This document shows, one piece after another, positions 16,221 through 23,296 of a DNA stretch of 64,000 bases. Source of the stretch: SXOA01 sp051004015 (GTDB lineage Bacteria; Planctomycetota; Planctomycetia; Pirellulales; Pirellulaceae); contig JBPCKT010000127.1 in NCBI GenBank assembly GCA_051004015.1, forward strand, positions 1 to 64,000, given 5' to 3'. The stretch's first letter is position 1, and the number at the start of each line of letters is the position of its first letter. Below the pieces are notes generated by a model that ran no database searches, was not told where the DNA came from, and saw only the letters and a list, made by a program, of their open reading frames with translations. Both the position numbers and the translations under genes were made by a program.

Positions 16221-16916
16221 ATGTCCGCCAAACCCATTCCGTTCGGCTCGTCCGATCTGCGCCTCCCCGATGACCTCCGTGGGCCGCTGCAAGCTCACAT
16301 CTCCCAGTTGCACAGCCGCTTTCAAAGTCGCGGCTGGGGCGGGCGCGTCGGGTTTGGAGAGCGGCCGGCACTGATTGTGATTGACCTGGCCATCTTCTGG
16401 ACTCAGCCGACGACGCAGATCGGTAGCGACCTCGAATCGGTCGTGCAGAATACGCTCTCGGTGCTCGCGGCATCCCGCGCCGCCAATATTCCCGTCTTCT
16501 TCACCAGCTACGCGCTCGATCCGTCCGATCCCCCCAGCCCGCAGAACAAGAAGCTCCGACTGGGGGCCGGGGCACAAGATCCCGCCATGTACGAGCTCGA
16601 CCCGCGTCTCGCGCGGCGGCCCACGGAGAAGCTCGTCCGCAAGCGCTATGCTTCCGCCTTCAAGGGGACCAACCTGCACGAGATGCTGACTTCGCTCTGC
16701 ATCGACACACTGATCGTCACCGGCGTCAGCACCAGCCACTGCGTCTACGCCACCTGCCGCGACGCCACCGATAGCTTCCGCGTCATCGTGCCCAAGGAAG
16801 CGGTGGGGGAGCGCTGCGAGCTGCTGCACGAAGTGAACCTGCTCGACATCGACCTGGACCTGGGAGACGTAATGCCGGTGGCGGAGGTCATCCAGCAGTT
16901 GGGGACGGGAGGTTAA
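16221..16916 (+). CDS. isochorismatase-family cysteine hydrolase
   Basis: A 231-residue cytoplasmic protein with all three catalytic positions of the isochorismatase-like hydrolases readable: Asp in ALIVIDLAIFW (near 55), Lys in LVRKRYASAF (near 143) and Cys in VTGVSTSHCVYATCRDA (near 175). The motif style is nearest to N-carbamoylsarcosine amidohydrolase-like members, which cleave amides, but the substrate cannot be read. It follows BBP7 by 27 bp, possibly co-transcribed. Confidence 0.85.
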   Translation: MSAKPIPFGSSDLRLPDDLRGPLQAHISQLHSRFQSRGWGGRVGFGERPALIVIDLAIFWTQPTTQIGSDLESVVQNTLSVLAASRAANIPVFFTSYALDPSDPPSPQNKKLRLGAGAQDPAMYELDPRLARRPTEKLVRKRYASAFKGTNLHEMLTSLCIDTLIVTGVSTSHCVYATCRDATDSFRVIVPKEAVGERCELLHEVNLLDIDLDLGDVMPVAEVIQQLGTGG

Positions 16917-16970
16917 GGCAGCACGACGGAAATGAAATACCCACCGGTTCCCCAAACCGACACGTGGGAT

Positions 16971-17116
16971 GGGACACGGAAAAACACGGGAAACACGGTT
17001 GAATCACTCAGATCATCGGGCGAGTCGCGGTTTTCTTAGGCAGAATCATGGGGATCGGAGAAGGTCCCATCGCGTGCAACTACCTCTCACCGTGTCCTCG
17101 GTGTTTTCCGTGTCCC
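16971..17116. repeat. inverted repeat GGGACACGGAAAA...
   Basis: The left arm at 16971-16998 (GGGACACGGAAAAACACGGG and onwards) and right arm at 17090-17116 (ending TTTTCCGTGTCCC) are nearly complementary with a 91-base loop. The right arm reappears almost unchanged at 41837-41864 inside the signal-peptide coding region of another gene. Confidence 0.8.
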
Positions 17117-17172
17117 AATCTCCTTCCCTCTGCGGCGACCGATTTCCGGTAGTTCAATTCCGGCCCCCTGCC

Positions 17173-17436
17173 CTAAAACCACTCGGCCCGCGGGAAGCCG
17201 TCTTCGACTTCGGGGCGATAGACGACGTCAATCAAGTTGACGACCTCCACCCCTTCCACGGCCATGCGGACCAACTCTTGGGCGAGCTGCTTGTGGTAGT
17301 AAGAGTCCACGCGTCCGCGCAGGATGATCGACTCCCCGTCTTGAAAAACGTGGAGCGTCCGCAGCACATAGATGCGGCTGCGTTGCAGGACTGTCTTGGC
17401 ATGGACGACAACATCGTCGACAAGTAACTCGGCCAT
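17173..17436 (-). CDS. BON-domain protein
   Basis: An 87-residue protein. The segment VLRTLHVFQDGESIILRGRVDSYYHKQL then LVRMAVEGVEVVNLIDV matches the BON (transport-associated) domain, with its central Gly in the second strand and the VEGV turn. The frame stays open to 17580, but GGAGG lies 9 bases before ATG 17436 and the extra N-terminus is not domain-like, so the shorter form is chosen. BON domains bind membranes or partner proteins; no specific role is evident. No signal peptide. Confidence 0.72.
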   Translation of the reverse strand: MAELLVDDVVVHAKTVLQRSRIYVLRTLHVFQDGESIILRGRVDSYYHKQLAQELVRMAVEGVEVVNLIDVVYRPEVEDGFPRAEWF

Positions 17437-17591
17437 CTTCCTCGGCCTCCATCCGTGAGCGGTTCCCCAGAAAGGGATCCGCGGTTTTCCGCCTGGGTCA
17501 GTTCCAGTCGTTTGCCGACCGCAAATGCGCCCTGATTTCCGTGAAGAGTTTAACTTTACGGGAAGAGCGTGGAATGTCAACGCCCAAAACT

Positions 17592-18257
17592 CTACGCTCG
17601 CGGAATTTTCATGGAATTCTGTAAGTACGCTAGCACTTTCTTCGCCAGGTCTTCCGCCGAGGCGGATTCCGCGGCTAAATGCAGCTCGGGAGCCGCGGGG
17701 GGCTCGTACGGATCGTCAATTCCCGTGAAGTTTTTCAGCTCCCCGGCCCGGGCTTTTTTGTAGAGCCCCTTCGGATCGCGGGATTCACATACCGCTAATG
17801 GGGCATCCACAAAGACCTCGATAAAATCCCCCTTTTGCCCGCGCTCCTCCACCAACTTCCGCACCGCCCGGCGGTCGGATTGGTACGGACTGACGAAGGC
17901 ACTCAGCGTGACCAGCCCCGCCGAAGCAAACAGCTCCGCAACCGCTCCCACGCGGCGGATGTTCTCCTGCCGATCCTCGGCAGCAAAGCCCAGCCCGAAC
18001 CGCCGGGCAAACTCTTCCCCAAATTCGGCCAGCATGGCAGGAGACGGATTCAGCGACTGCCGCACGTTGTCACCGTCCAACAGGAAGCTATGCACGCCGC
18101 GGGCATACAGCATCCGCTCCAGCAGATTGGCCACGGTGCTCTTTCCGCACCCCGATAGCCCGGTGAACCAAACCACGCAGCCGCGATGACCATTCAACTT
18201 TTCGCGGTCCTCGCGGGCGACGCTATGGGGATGCCAGGTGACGTGAGCGGATTCCAT
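17592..18257 (-). CDS. cysC: adenylylsulfate kinase (APS kinase)
   Basis: A 221-residue protein with a Walker A loop GLSGCGKST at 33-41, [10 protein letters not shown] near 61-70, [10 protein letters not shown] near 118, [23 protein letters not shown] near 145 and [11 protein letters not shown] near 178. These are the standard CysC motifs. The enzyme phosphorylates adenylylsulfate to PAPS in sulfate assimilation or for sulfation; planctomycetes carry many sulfatases, so sulfur handling is relevant. No sulfate adenylyltransferase gene is adjacent. Confidence 0.95.
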   Translation of the reverse strand: MESAHVTWHPHSVAREDREKLNGHRGCVVWFTGLSGCGKSTVANLLERMLYARGVHSFLLDGDNVRQSLNPSPAMLAEFGEEFARRFGLGFAAEDRQENIRRVGAVAELFASAGLVTLSAFVSPYQSDRRAVRKLVEERGQKGDFIEVFVDAPLAVCESRDPKGLYKKARAGELKNFTGIDDPYEPPAAPELHLAAESASAEDLAKKVLAYLQNSMKIPRA

Positions 18258-18410
18258 GGGAATTTGAGATTGCGGATTCTAGATTGAAGAAGATCTTCAA
18301 GCAACGAAGGAAGGTATTGAGGCGATGCATCCCAAAAGTCCGCTAGGCCAAAATCCCTTTCGGCTGCTAGACTTATATATTCTACACGCTTACTCAAGGA
18401 AAGATTGCCG

Positions 18411-19760
18411 ATGGCCCAGCCTCTTCCCGCCGCCAGCAACATCGGCTGGGCTCAGCGGCGAGGAGTCGCTGGGAACCTCAAGTGCGCAATCCTGGCGGCT
18501 GGGCTGGGGAAGCGCCTTGAGCCGTTGACCGCCCGGCACCTTCCCAAGCCGCTCTTTCCGCTGGGGGGCAAGACGCCGCTGGCCGAAATCTGGGTCCGGC
18601 GGATGGTCGAAGCCGGCATCACCGACATCTCGATGAACCTCTGCGTCCTGGCGGAGACCATTGAGCGGCACTTTGGCGATGGGTCGCGGTTTGGTGCCAG
18701 CATCACCTACGTCAAGGAGAAGACTCCCAGCGGCACGCTCGGCGGCGTCTGCAAACAAGCTCTAGGTAGCGAAGCCAAGACATTCCACAACGAACAGCCG
18801 CTTGACGTGCAGCCGTTCCGGGGCTCGACGCTGATTGCTCCGAGCGGAGACGTGGTGACGAACTTTGGCGCTGACCTGCTAGAGGAGATGTACGACATCC
18901 ACAAGCGCATGGGTGCGGCCTTCACGTTGGTCCTCAACCCTGTCCCGTGGGAGCGCCGAAAGGACTATGGCACCGTTTTGCTCGAAGGGGTTGAGCAGCG
19001 TCAGGGATTGATTTCGCGTTCCGGCCGGATCAGCGATTTTCGCGAAAAGGACCCGGATTCCCCCAGCAACCTCAACAACGCCTCCATCTACATGCTGGAG
19101 ATGGACCTGCTGCGAGAGCTCGACGCACTCCGCACGCCTGCCAGCCTGAAGGAGCCGCAGCCGTTCTACGACTTCGGCAAGCACGTCTTCCCCACGATGC
19201 TCGGCCGGCTGCCGTACGCGAAGCTGTCGCGAGAGTATCTGCTGTGGGGAATTGAATACGACGGAGCGTGGTTTGATGTTGGCCAGAAGCGGGACTACCT
19301 GGAGGTCCATCGCAAGCTGCTGGAGGGCGAGTTGGAAGCCGATCTTCCCTTGCAACAACAGTCGTGGGGTTTCGTCGGAACGAACACCACCATTCACCCC
19401 CAAGCCAAAATCGTCGGCCCCTCGATCGTCGGCAACCGCTGCATCCTTGAAGCCGGCGCAACCATCGGCCCAAATGCGGTGATTGGCGACGGCTGGACGG
19501 TGGGAAGAGACGCCGCGGTGAAGAATTCCGTTCTGTGGGAAAGGTATCCGTACTTCGACGAGTCCAGCAGCGAATTGTCGGTTGCCGAAAGAGCCAAAGC
19601 CGATCCGCACCGCATCGCAGCCGGCGTCACTATCGAAGGCAGCATCATCACCGGGGGCCAGATTGACAGGAACCTCCAGGAGTGCACCGCACACGTCGAC
19701 ACCGCCGGCAAGCTGGTGGTGCTTTCCATCGACTGGGTGCCGGCTGATCCGCGAGCTTGA
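18411..19760 (+). CDS. NDP-sugar pyrophosphorylase (mannose-1-phosphate guanylyltransferase-like)
   Basis: A 449-residue two-domain protein. The N-terminal sugar nucleotidyltransferase carries AILAAGLGKRLEPLT near 28-42 with KPLFPLGGK behind it, and SGDVVTNF is the metal-binding Asp region. The C-terminal part from about 330 is a left-handed beta-helix with hexapeptide-like turns (IHPQAKIVGPSIVGNRC, GATIGPNAVIGDG). It should activate a hexose-1-phosphate to an NDP-sugar for polysaccharide synthesis. ATG 18411, with AGGA about 10 bases upstream, is preferred to TTG 18405. Confidence 0.87.
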   Translation: MAQPLPAASNIGWAQRRGVAGNLKCAILAAGLGKRLEPLTARHLPKPLFPLGGKTPLAEIWVRRMVEAGITDISMNLCVLAETIERHFGDGSRFGASITYVKEKTPSGTLGGVCKQALGSEAKTFHNEQPLDVQPFRGSTLIAPSGDVVTNFGADLLEEMYDIHKRMGAAFTLVLNPVPWERRKDYGTVLLEGVEQRQGLISRSGRISDFREKDPDSPSNLNNASIYMLEMDLLRELDALRTPASLKEPQPFYDFGKHVFPTMLGRLPYAKLSREYLLWGIEYDGAWFDVGQKRDYLEVHRKLLEGELEADLPLQQQSWGFVGTNTTIHPQAKIVGPSIVGNRCILEAGATIGPNAVIGDGWTVGRDAAVKNSVLWERYPYFDESSSELSVAERAKADPHRIAAGVTIEGSIITGGQIDRNLQECTAHVDTAGKLVVLSIDWVPADPRA

Positions 19761-19885
19761 TTCCCAGCCACTCCCCCCGCCTTCGCCAGTTTCTCTGGAC
19801 GTGACGGCGGTCTCTCCCTAGATTCTCGCTCACCATTTAACTGGGCAGGCGGCCGAGAATTCAGCCAGGAGCAAGGAGAGAGGTC

Positions 19886-20119
19886 ATGCAATTCAACTTA
19901 TTCGCGTGGATTCGAGAAGGTGTGCGGCGGTCCGTCATTCTGGGCGTGAACGACGCCGTGGAAGAAATCGGCGCGCCTCACGGAGATGAGGCCTGGAAAG
20001 AGCGGTTGGTTTCGCTGCTGGATGCTCACGCTACTGACGAGGCGACCTCACCAGCGGGCATCGCCGCCGGCAAAAGAAAGCGACTGGGACGCTCGCTCAA
20101 GGACTTCACGCCGGAATAG
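19886..20119 (+). CDS. small protein of unknown function
   Basis: A 77-residue protein starting MQFNLFAWIREGVRRSVILG, with an acidic middle and a basic Lys/Arg-rich segment (AGKRKRLGRSLKDF) at the end. A strong AGGAGAGAGG ribosome binding site precedes the ATG. An amphipathic N-terminal helix is likely. The family is not recognised; the strong ribosome binding site and balanced composition support a real gene. Confidence 0.62.
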   Translation: MQFNLFAWIREGVRRSVILGVNDAVEEIGAPHGDEAWKERLVSLLDAHATDEATSPAGIAAGKRKRLGRSLKDFTPE

Positions 20120-20231
20120 GCGGCCCAACCTGGCTTTTGGTGGACATTCCTAGGTTCGATCGTTGCCGCGAGAATCGCTGGAGCGTAGATTAAGAGTAGA
20201 CGAATCGCGCTGCGCCTTTGGAGCAATCTTT

Positions 20232-20522
20232 ATGATCGATGCCGTCGAAAACTCGGGCATTAGTCGCGCCCCAGCTGACAGTTTGCCTTCCTGCGGCAAG
20301 TCCAGTCCGAGCGTACTTTATCTCAGCCCAGAGCAATCTCAGTCGCCGTACGTTGAGGTTAGGAATTCGAGCGGAAAGGTTTGCTGCTACCTCTTCAACG
20401 AAGCTACCTTGCTCCTCACTCCCGCTGAATTTTCGGACATCAAGCTTCGAGCGTCCGTTGGCAAATCGGGGCAACCGCTTCATGAGATCCTCAAAGAGGT
20501 GCGTGAAGGGGTTGGCGCATGA
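20232..20522 (+). CDS. hypothetical protein, first gene of a small cassette
   Basis: A 96-residue protein, unrecognised. The first 30 residues are polar and probably disordered. The rest (YVEVRNSSGKVCCYLFNE... EFSDIKLRASVGKSG) looks like a small alpha/beta domain. ATG 20232 has GGAG about 9 bases upstream and is preferred to a TTG at 20163. Its stop overlaps the next start by 4 bp (ATGA). Lower GC than the flanks. If the next protein is a RelE/ParE-like toxin this could be its antitoxin, but no DNA-binding motif is visible, so that is only a possibility. Confidence 0.55.
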   Translation: MIDAVENSGISRAPADSLPSCGKSSPSVLYLSPEQSQSPYVEVRNSSGKVCCYLFNEATLLLTPAEFSDIKLRASVGKSGQPLHEILKEVREGVGA

Positions 20523-20839
20523 AATACACCGTCACTTGTGACGAGAAAACGACGGCACAATTGGCGAGATTATTTGAAGCGCACGCAAATCCAAACAGCG
20601 CTCGCTTCAGTCGCGAGTTCGCGGCGCGAATTTCCGCTGCATCGGATCAAATTGACGGGAAACTTGCTGTGGATCCGTACGGAAAGATGTTGTCGCCGGA
20701 AAGCCCAACTCCCAAGCTCATCGATGGCGATTTGAACCTTTGGAATCTGGTGATTGATCCGATCTCCGTGATGTACACCATTCGCGAGGATGACTACCTC
20801 GTAACATTGCATGACTACCGGCTGAGCACACCGGCTTAA
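20519..20839 (+). CDS. RelE/ParE-like small protein
   Basis: A 106-residue protein. The pattern of an early helix region, IDGKLAVDPYGK near 47-58, then LVIDPISVMYTIREDDYLVTLHDYRL at the end resembles the final strands of RelE/ParE-superfamily toxins, where a hydrophobic position-response-hydrophobic strand pair ends in a short basic or aromatic tail. Family membership is by pattern only. It overlaps the upstream gene by 4 bp and abuts the zinc-ribbon gene. The stop TAA shares a base with an ATG at 20839. Confidence 0.5.
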   Translation: MKYTVTCDEKTTAQLARLFEAHANPNSARFSREFAARISAASDQIDGKLAVDPYGKMLSPESPTPKLIDGDLNLWNLVIDPISVMYTIREDDYLVTLHDYRLSTPA

Positions 20840-20856
20840 TGCGAAGGAATAGGGAA

Positions 20857-21240
20857 ATGTCCGCTGCGGCATTTATCTACTGTCCTGGATGCGGAACGGT
20901 CGTGGAACATAACCGTCCGGTCTGCCCTGGTTGCGGTCATTGCATCGGGTGTGGCCGCAATCGAAGCGCCGAGGCTACTGCTGCGACGAATTCTGCGAGC
21001 GATCCTTCAGTAGCGACCTGGCTCTCGCCTTGGTTCGGCAAATCTGAACGACTCTGTCTTCAGTGTTGCCTTCCTTATTGCAAATGCTGCGGGCGCTGTC
21101 CCAATTGTCTAGGGCTCCAGTTTTCCGAGATAACTACACCGTGTGAGTGTGGCCATCCGAACAATCAAGAAATTCTTAGAAAACTTCAAGAGACTGCATC
21201 GGTTCCTGAAAAACCGAAGCGACAAAAGGAAGCTCTCTGA
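20857..21240 (+). CDS. zinc-ribbon protein
   Basis: A 127-residue protein with at least five Cys pairs: CPGCG, CPGCGHCIGCG, CLQCCLPYCKCCGRCPNC and CECG. This suggests two or more zinc-ribbon or treble-clef sites and no other domain. ATG 20857, with GAAGGA 8 bases upstream, is preferred to the ATG at 20839 that overlaps the previous stop. Probably co-transcribed with the two genes upstream. Function unknown; zinc ribbons of this type bind nucleic acids or proteins. Confidence 0.6.
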   Translation: MSAAAFIYCPGCGTVVEHNRPVCPGCGHCIGCGRNRSAEATAATNSASDPSVATWLSPWFGKSERLCLQCCLPYCKCCGRCPNCLGLQFSEITTPCECGHPNNQEILRKLQETASVPEKPKRQKEAL

Positions 21241-21251
21241 ATTTCGCGTGA

Positions 21252-22457
21252 TCAGGATTTCTCTCGCTGGGGGTCGCCTTCACCTCCCACCTCGTTAGCC
21301 GCGCGCGAAGCGCGAAACGGATACAACAATTGCCGCACAAAGCCCGGTGGCAAGTGTTTGCCTTCGGCCAGGCCATACGCTTCGGGCCAGCGGCTGGGCA
21401 GATGGAGCGTGCCGAACAGCCAGTCCCAGATGGGCAAGTGGACGGCAAAGTTCTTGTCGATTGCCTCGCGCTCGGCGCTGTGATGCCAGTGGTGAAATTG
21501 CGGCGTCGCCACCAGCCATTTGAGCGGCCCGAACTCGAACCGCACGTTGGCGTGGATGAAGGTCGCTTGCAAACTGACAATCGCGATGTACGCATAGACC
21601 GCCGAGTCGCCGAAGCCGAGCCAATACACGGGCACGTATGACAATCCGCGCGTCACGATCACATCGACCAGGTGCAGCCGCGATCCGGCCAGCCAGTCCA
21701 TCACCTCGGCCGAGTGATGGATCTCGTGGAATCGCCACAGCAGCGGGATGCGGTGAAACAAGCGATGCACCCAGTACTGGGTCAGATCGGTAACTAGCAG
21801 GATCTCGATCAGCTGCAGCCAGAACGGTTGCGACCTCACCGCGGCTTGGAGAGGAGCGATCTCGGCCCAGCCAAAGAGCCAGCCGGCTGGTTTGAGCGTG
21901 AGATAAGTCGTGGTCTGTACCAGGAGCGAGCTGATGAAGAAGTAGCTGAGGTCGGTTTGCCAATCCGGTCGGAAGACGGGCTGCTCGGGACGTTTGGCAA
22001 ACAGCCGCTCCAGCGGCAGAAAGACGAGCGAGAAAAAGATCAGGTTCAAGAGGAACCAATCGAGCCCGAGAAATGGGCTATTGGGGCTCACATCGCCAAC
22101 CGGGGCGCTCCCCCCGCCCAGCAACATTGCCGCCAGCGTGAGTAGAAGCCCGGTCAGGCCCAAGACTTTTCGTTCGCGGAGCCAGACGCTCACCAGCCCC
22201 AGCACAAACGAGGCAATGAGCACCGCGAACAGCAATCCACGAATAATAAGCAGCGGGTACTTGCCGCGCAGCTCGGGCATCGTTAAGAGCGAGGGAAAGT
22301 GCAGACACAGGACCGCGCCCAGACCGACAATTCCCAGCCCAATGGAGAGAACGCCGCTGATCCAGCCGCTCCCCCAGTGAGTGGGCAGGTGGTCCACGCC
22401 GCTGATAGAGCCTGTCTCTCGCGGCGGCTGGGGAACGGGCTGCGGCGGGCTAGTCAT
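21252..22457 (-). CDS. sterol desaturase/fatty acid hydroxylase superfamily membrane protein
   Basis: A 401-residue protein with about six to seven hydrophobic segments in the first 230 residues and the His-rich di-iron motifs of this superfamily: HRLFH then HEIHHSAE near 250-270, and PQFHHWHHSA near 345. Such enzymes use two iron atoms to hydroxylate or desaturate lipid chains; alkylglycerol monooxygenase, which cleaves ether lipids, belongs to the same superfamily. ATG 22457 overlaps the end of the CarF-like gene by 8 bp, so the two are coupled. The frame is open further upstream but that part overlaps the neighbour. Confidence 0.85.
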   Translation of the reverse strand: MTSPPQPVPQPPRETGSISGVDHLPTHWGSGWISGVLSIGLGIVGLGAVLCLHFPSLLTMPELRGKYPLLIIRGLLFAVLIASFVLGLVSVWLRERKVLGLTGLLLTLAAMLLGGGSAPVGDVSPNSPFLGLDWFLLNLIFFSLVFLPLERLFAKRPEQPVFRPDWQTDLSYFFISSLLVQTTTYLTLKPAGWLFGWAEIAPLQAAVRSQPFWLQLIEILLVTDLTQYWVHRLFHRIPLLWRFHEIHHSAEVMDWLAGSRLHLVDVIVTRGLSYVPVYWLGFGDSAVYAYIAIVSLQATFIHANVRFEFGPLKWLVATPQFHHWHHSAEREAIDKNFAVHLPIWDWLFGTLHLPSRWPEAYGLAEGKHLPPGFVRQLLYPFRASRAANEVGGEGDPQREKS

Positions 22458-23202
22458 CTCGCGCCGCCTCCGCCGCAACCGGCAGGCTGGCCGCATACTC
22501 CTCGTCATCGCTGCGGGGCGTGGCCCCGGTAACGCGCTGCACGACCAACTCGAATGTGCGGAAGAAACGAATCTTATCAAGCAACGCATTGCACCAGCCG
22601 GTGGTGATGCAATAGCGGATCATGAACGGCGACGCATGGTGCCGCAAATGATGCTCGGGCGAAAGGATCAGCCGCCGCCGTTGCAGCCAGGCGACCCACC
22701 GGGGGGGATTTTTGTCGTGTGCCCAGTAGTGAATCTGGTTCGTGGGAATCCCCCAGAAGCAGAACGCGGTTAGAAACGCCGCCACGGCCCGACCGCCGGA
22801 ATTTTCCAGCGGTAGCGCCAAAACCGCGAGAAGGATGGGAATGGTCACGAGCGCCGAATCGCCATTGGTATCGAAGAACCGCGATCCGAGCATGCCCTGA
22901 GGATTGACATGGTGAACGCGAAAGGGCCGGATGAATCTCGGCCCGAGAAATGGCCACCGCTCGCTCCCCCACGTATCCCCCAGCCAATGCACGATCCCCG
23001 AAGCGAGATCCGCAGCGGGCCAGGCCACCAGCACGACCAACAGCAGCCAGGCGTCGCGCAGATTGGATGCCCCTGTTACGCGCATCGCGTGCGCGAGCAC
23101 CAGTCCCGCCGCCACAAGGACACACACCACCTCGCCGGTGATGATCCAGAGACTGGTGCGATGCTGGGGAACAGAGTCGGGGACGATGGGATTGTTTGCC
23201 AT
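22450..23202 (-). CDS. CarF/TMEM189-type lipid desaturase
   Basis: A 250-residue membrane protein with the His pattern of the Kua/TMEM189/CarF family: ADLASGIVHWLGDTWGS near 65-80, FRVHHVNPQGM near 95, NQIHYWAHDKNPP near 155 and SPEHHLRHHASPF near 180. CarF in Myxococcus and TMEM189 in animals are plasmanylethanolamine desaturases, which make the vinyl-ether bond of plasmalogens. Two to four hydrophobic segments surround the motifs. It is the first gene of an overlapping pair with a hydroxylase-superfamily protein, pointing to ether-lipid metabolism in the membrane. Assignment rests on motif recall. Confidence 0.8.
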   Translation of the reverse strand: MANNPIVPDSVPQHRTSLWIITGEVVCVLVAAGLVLAHAMRVTGASNLRDAWLLLVVLVAWPAADLASGIVHWLGDTWGSERWPFLGPRFIRPFRVHHVNPQGMLGSRFFDTNGDSALVTIPILLAVLALPLENSGGRAVAAFLTAFCFWGIPTNQIHYWAHDKNPPRWVAWLQRRRLILSPEHHLRHHASPFMIRYCITTGWCNALLDKIRFFRTFELVVQRVTGATPRSDDEEYAASLPVAAEAARDD

Positions 23203-23296
23203 GGGGCTTGAGCCTGAATCCGATTCTGTCTCGGAGCGTCGTTTATTCTAGTCGGGGCCACTCCACCGCGGCTGGACGCCACTTACAATTTTCAGC

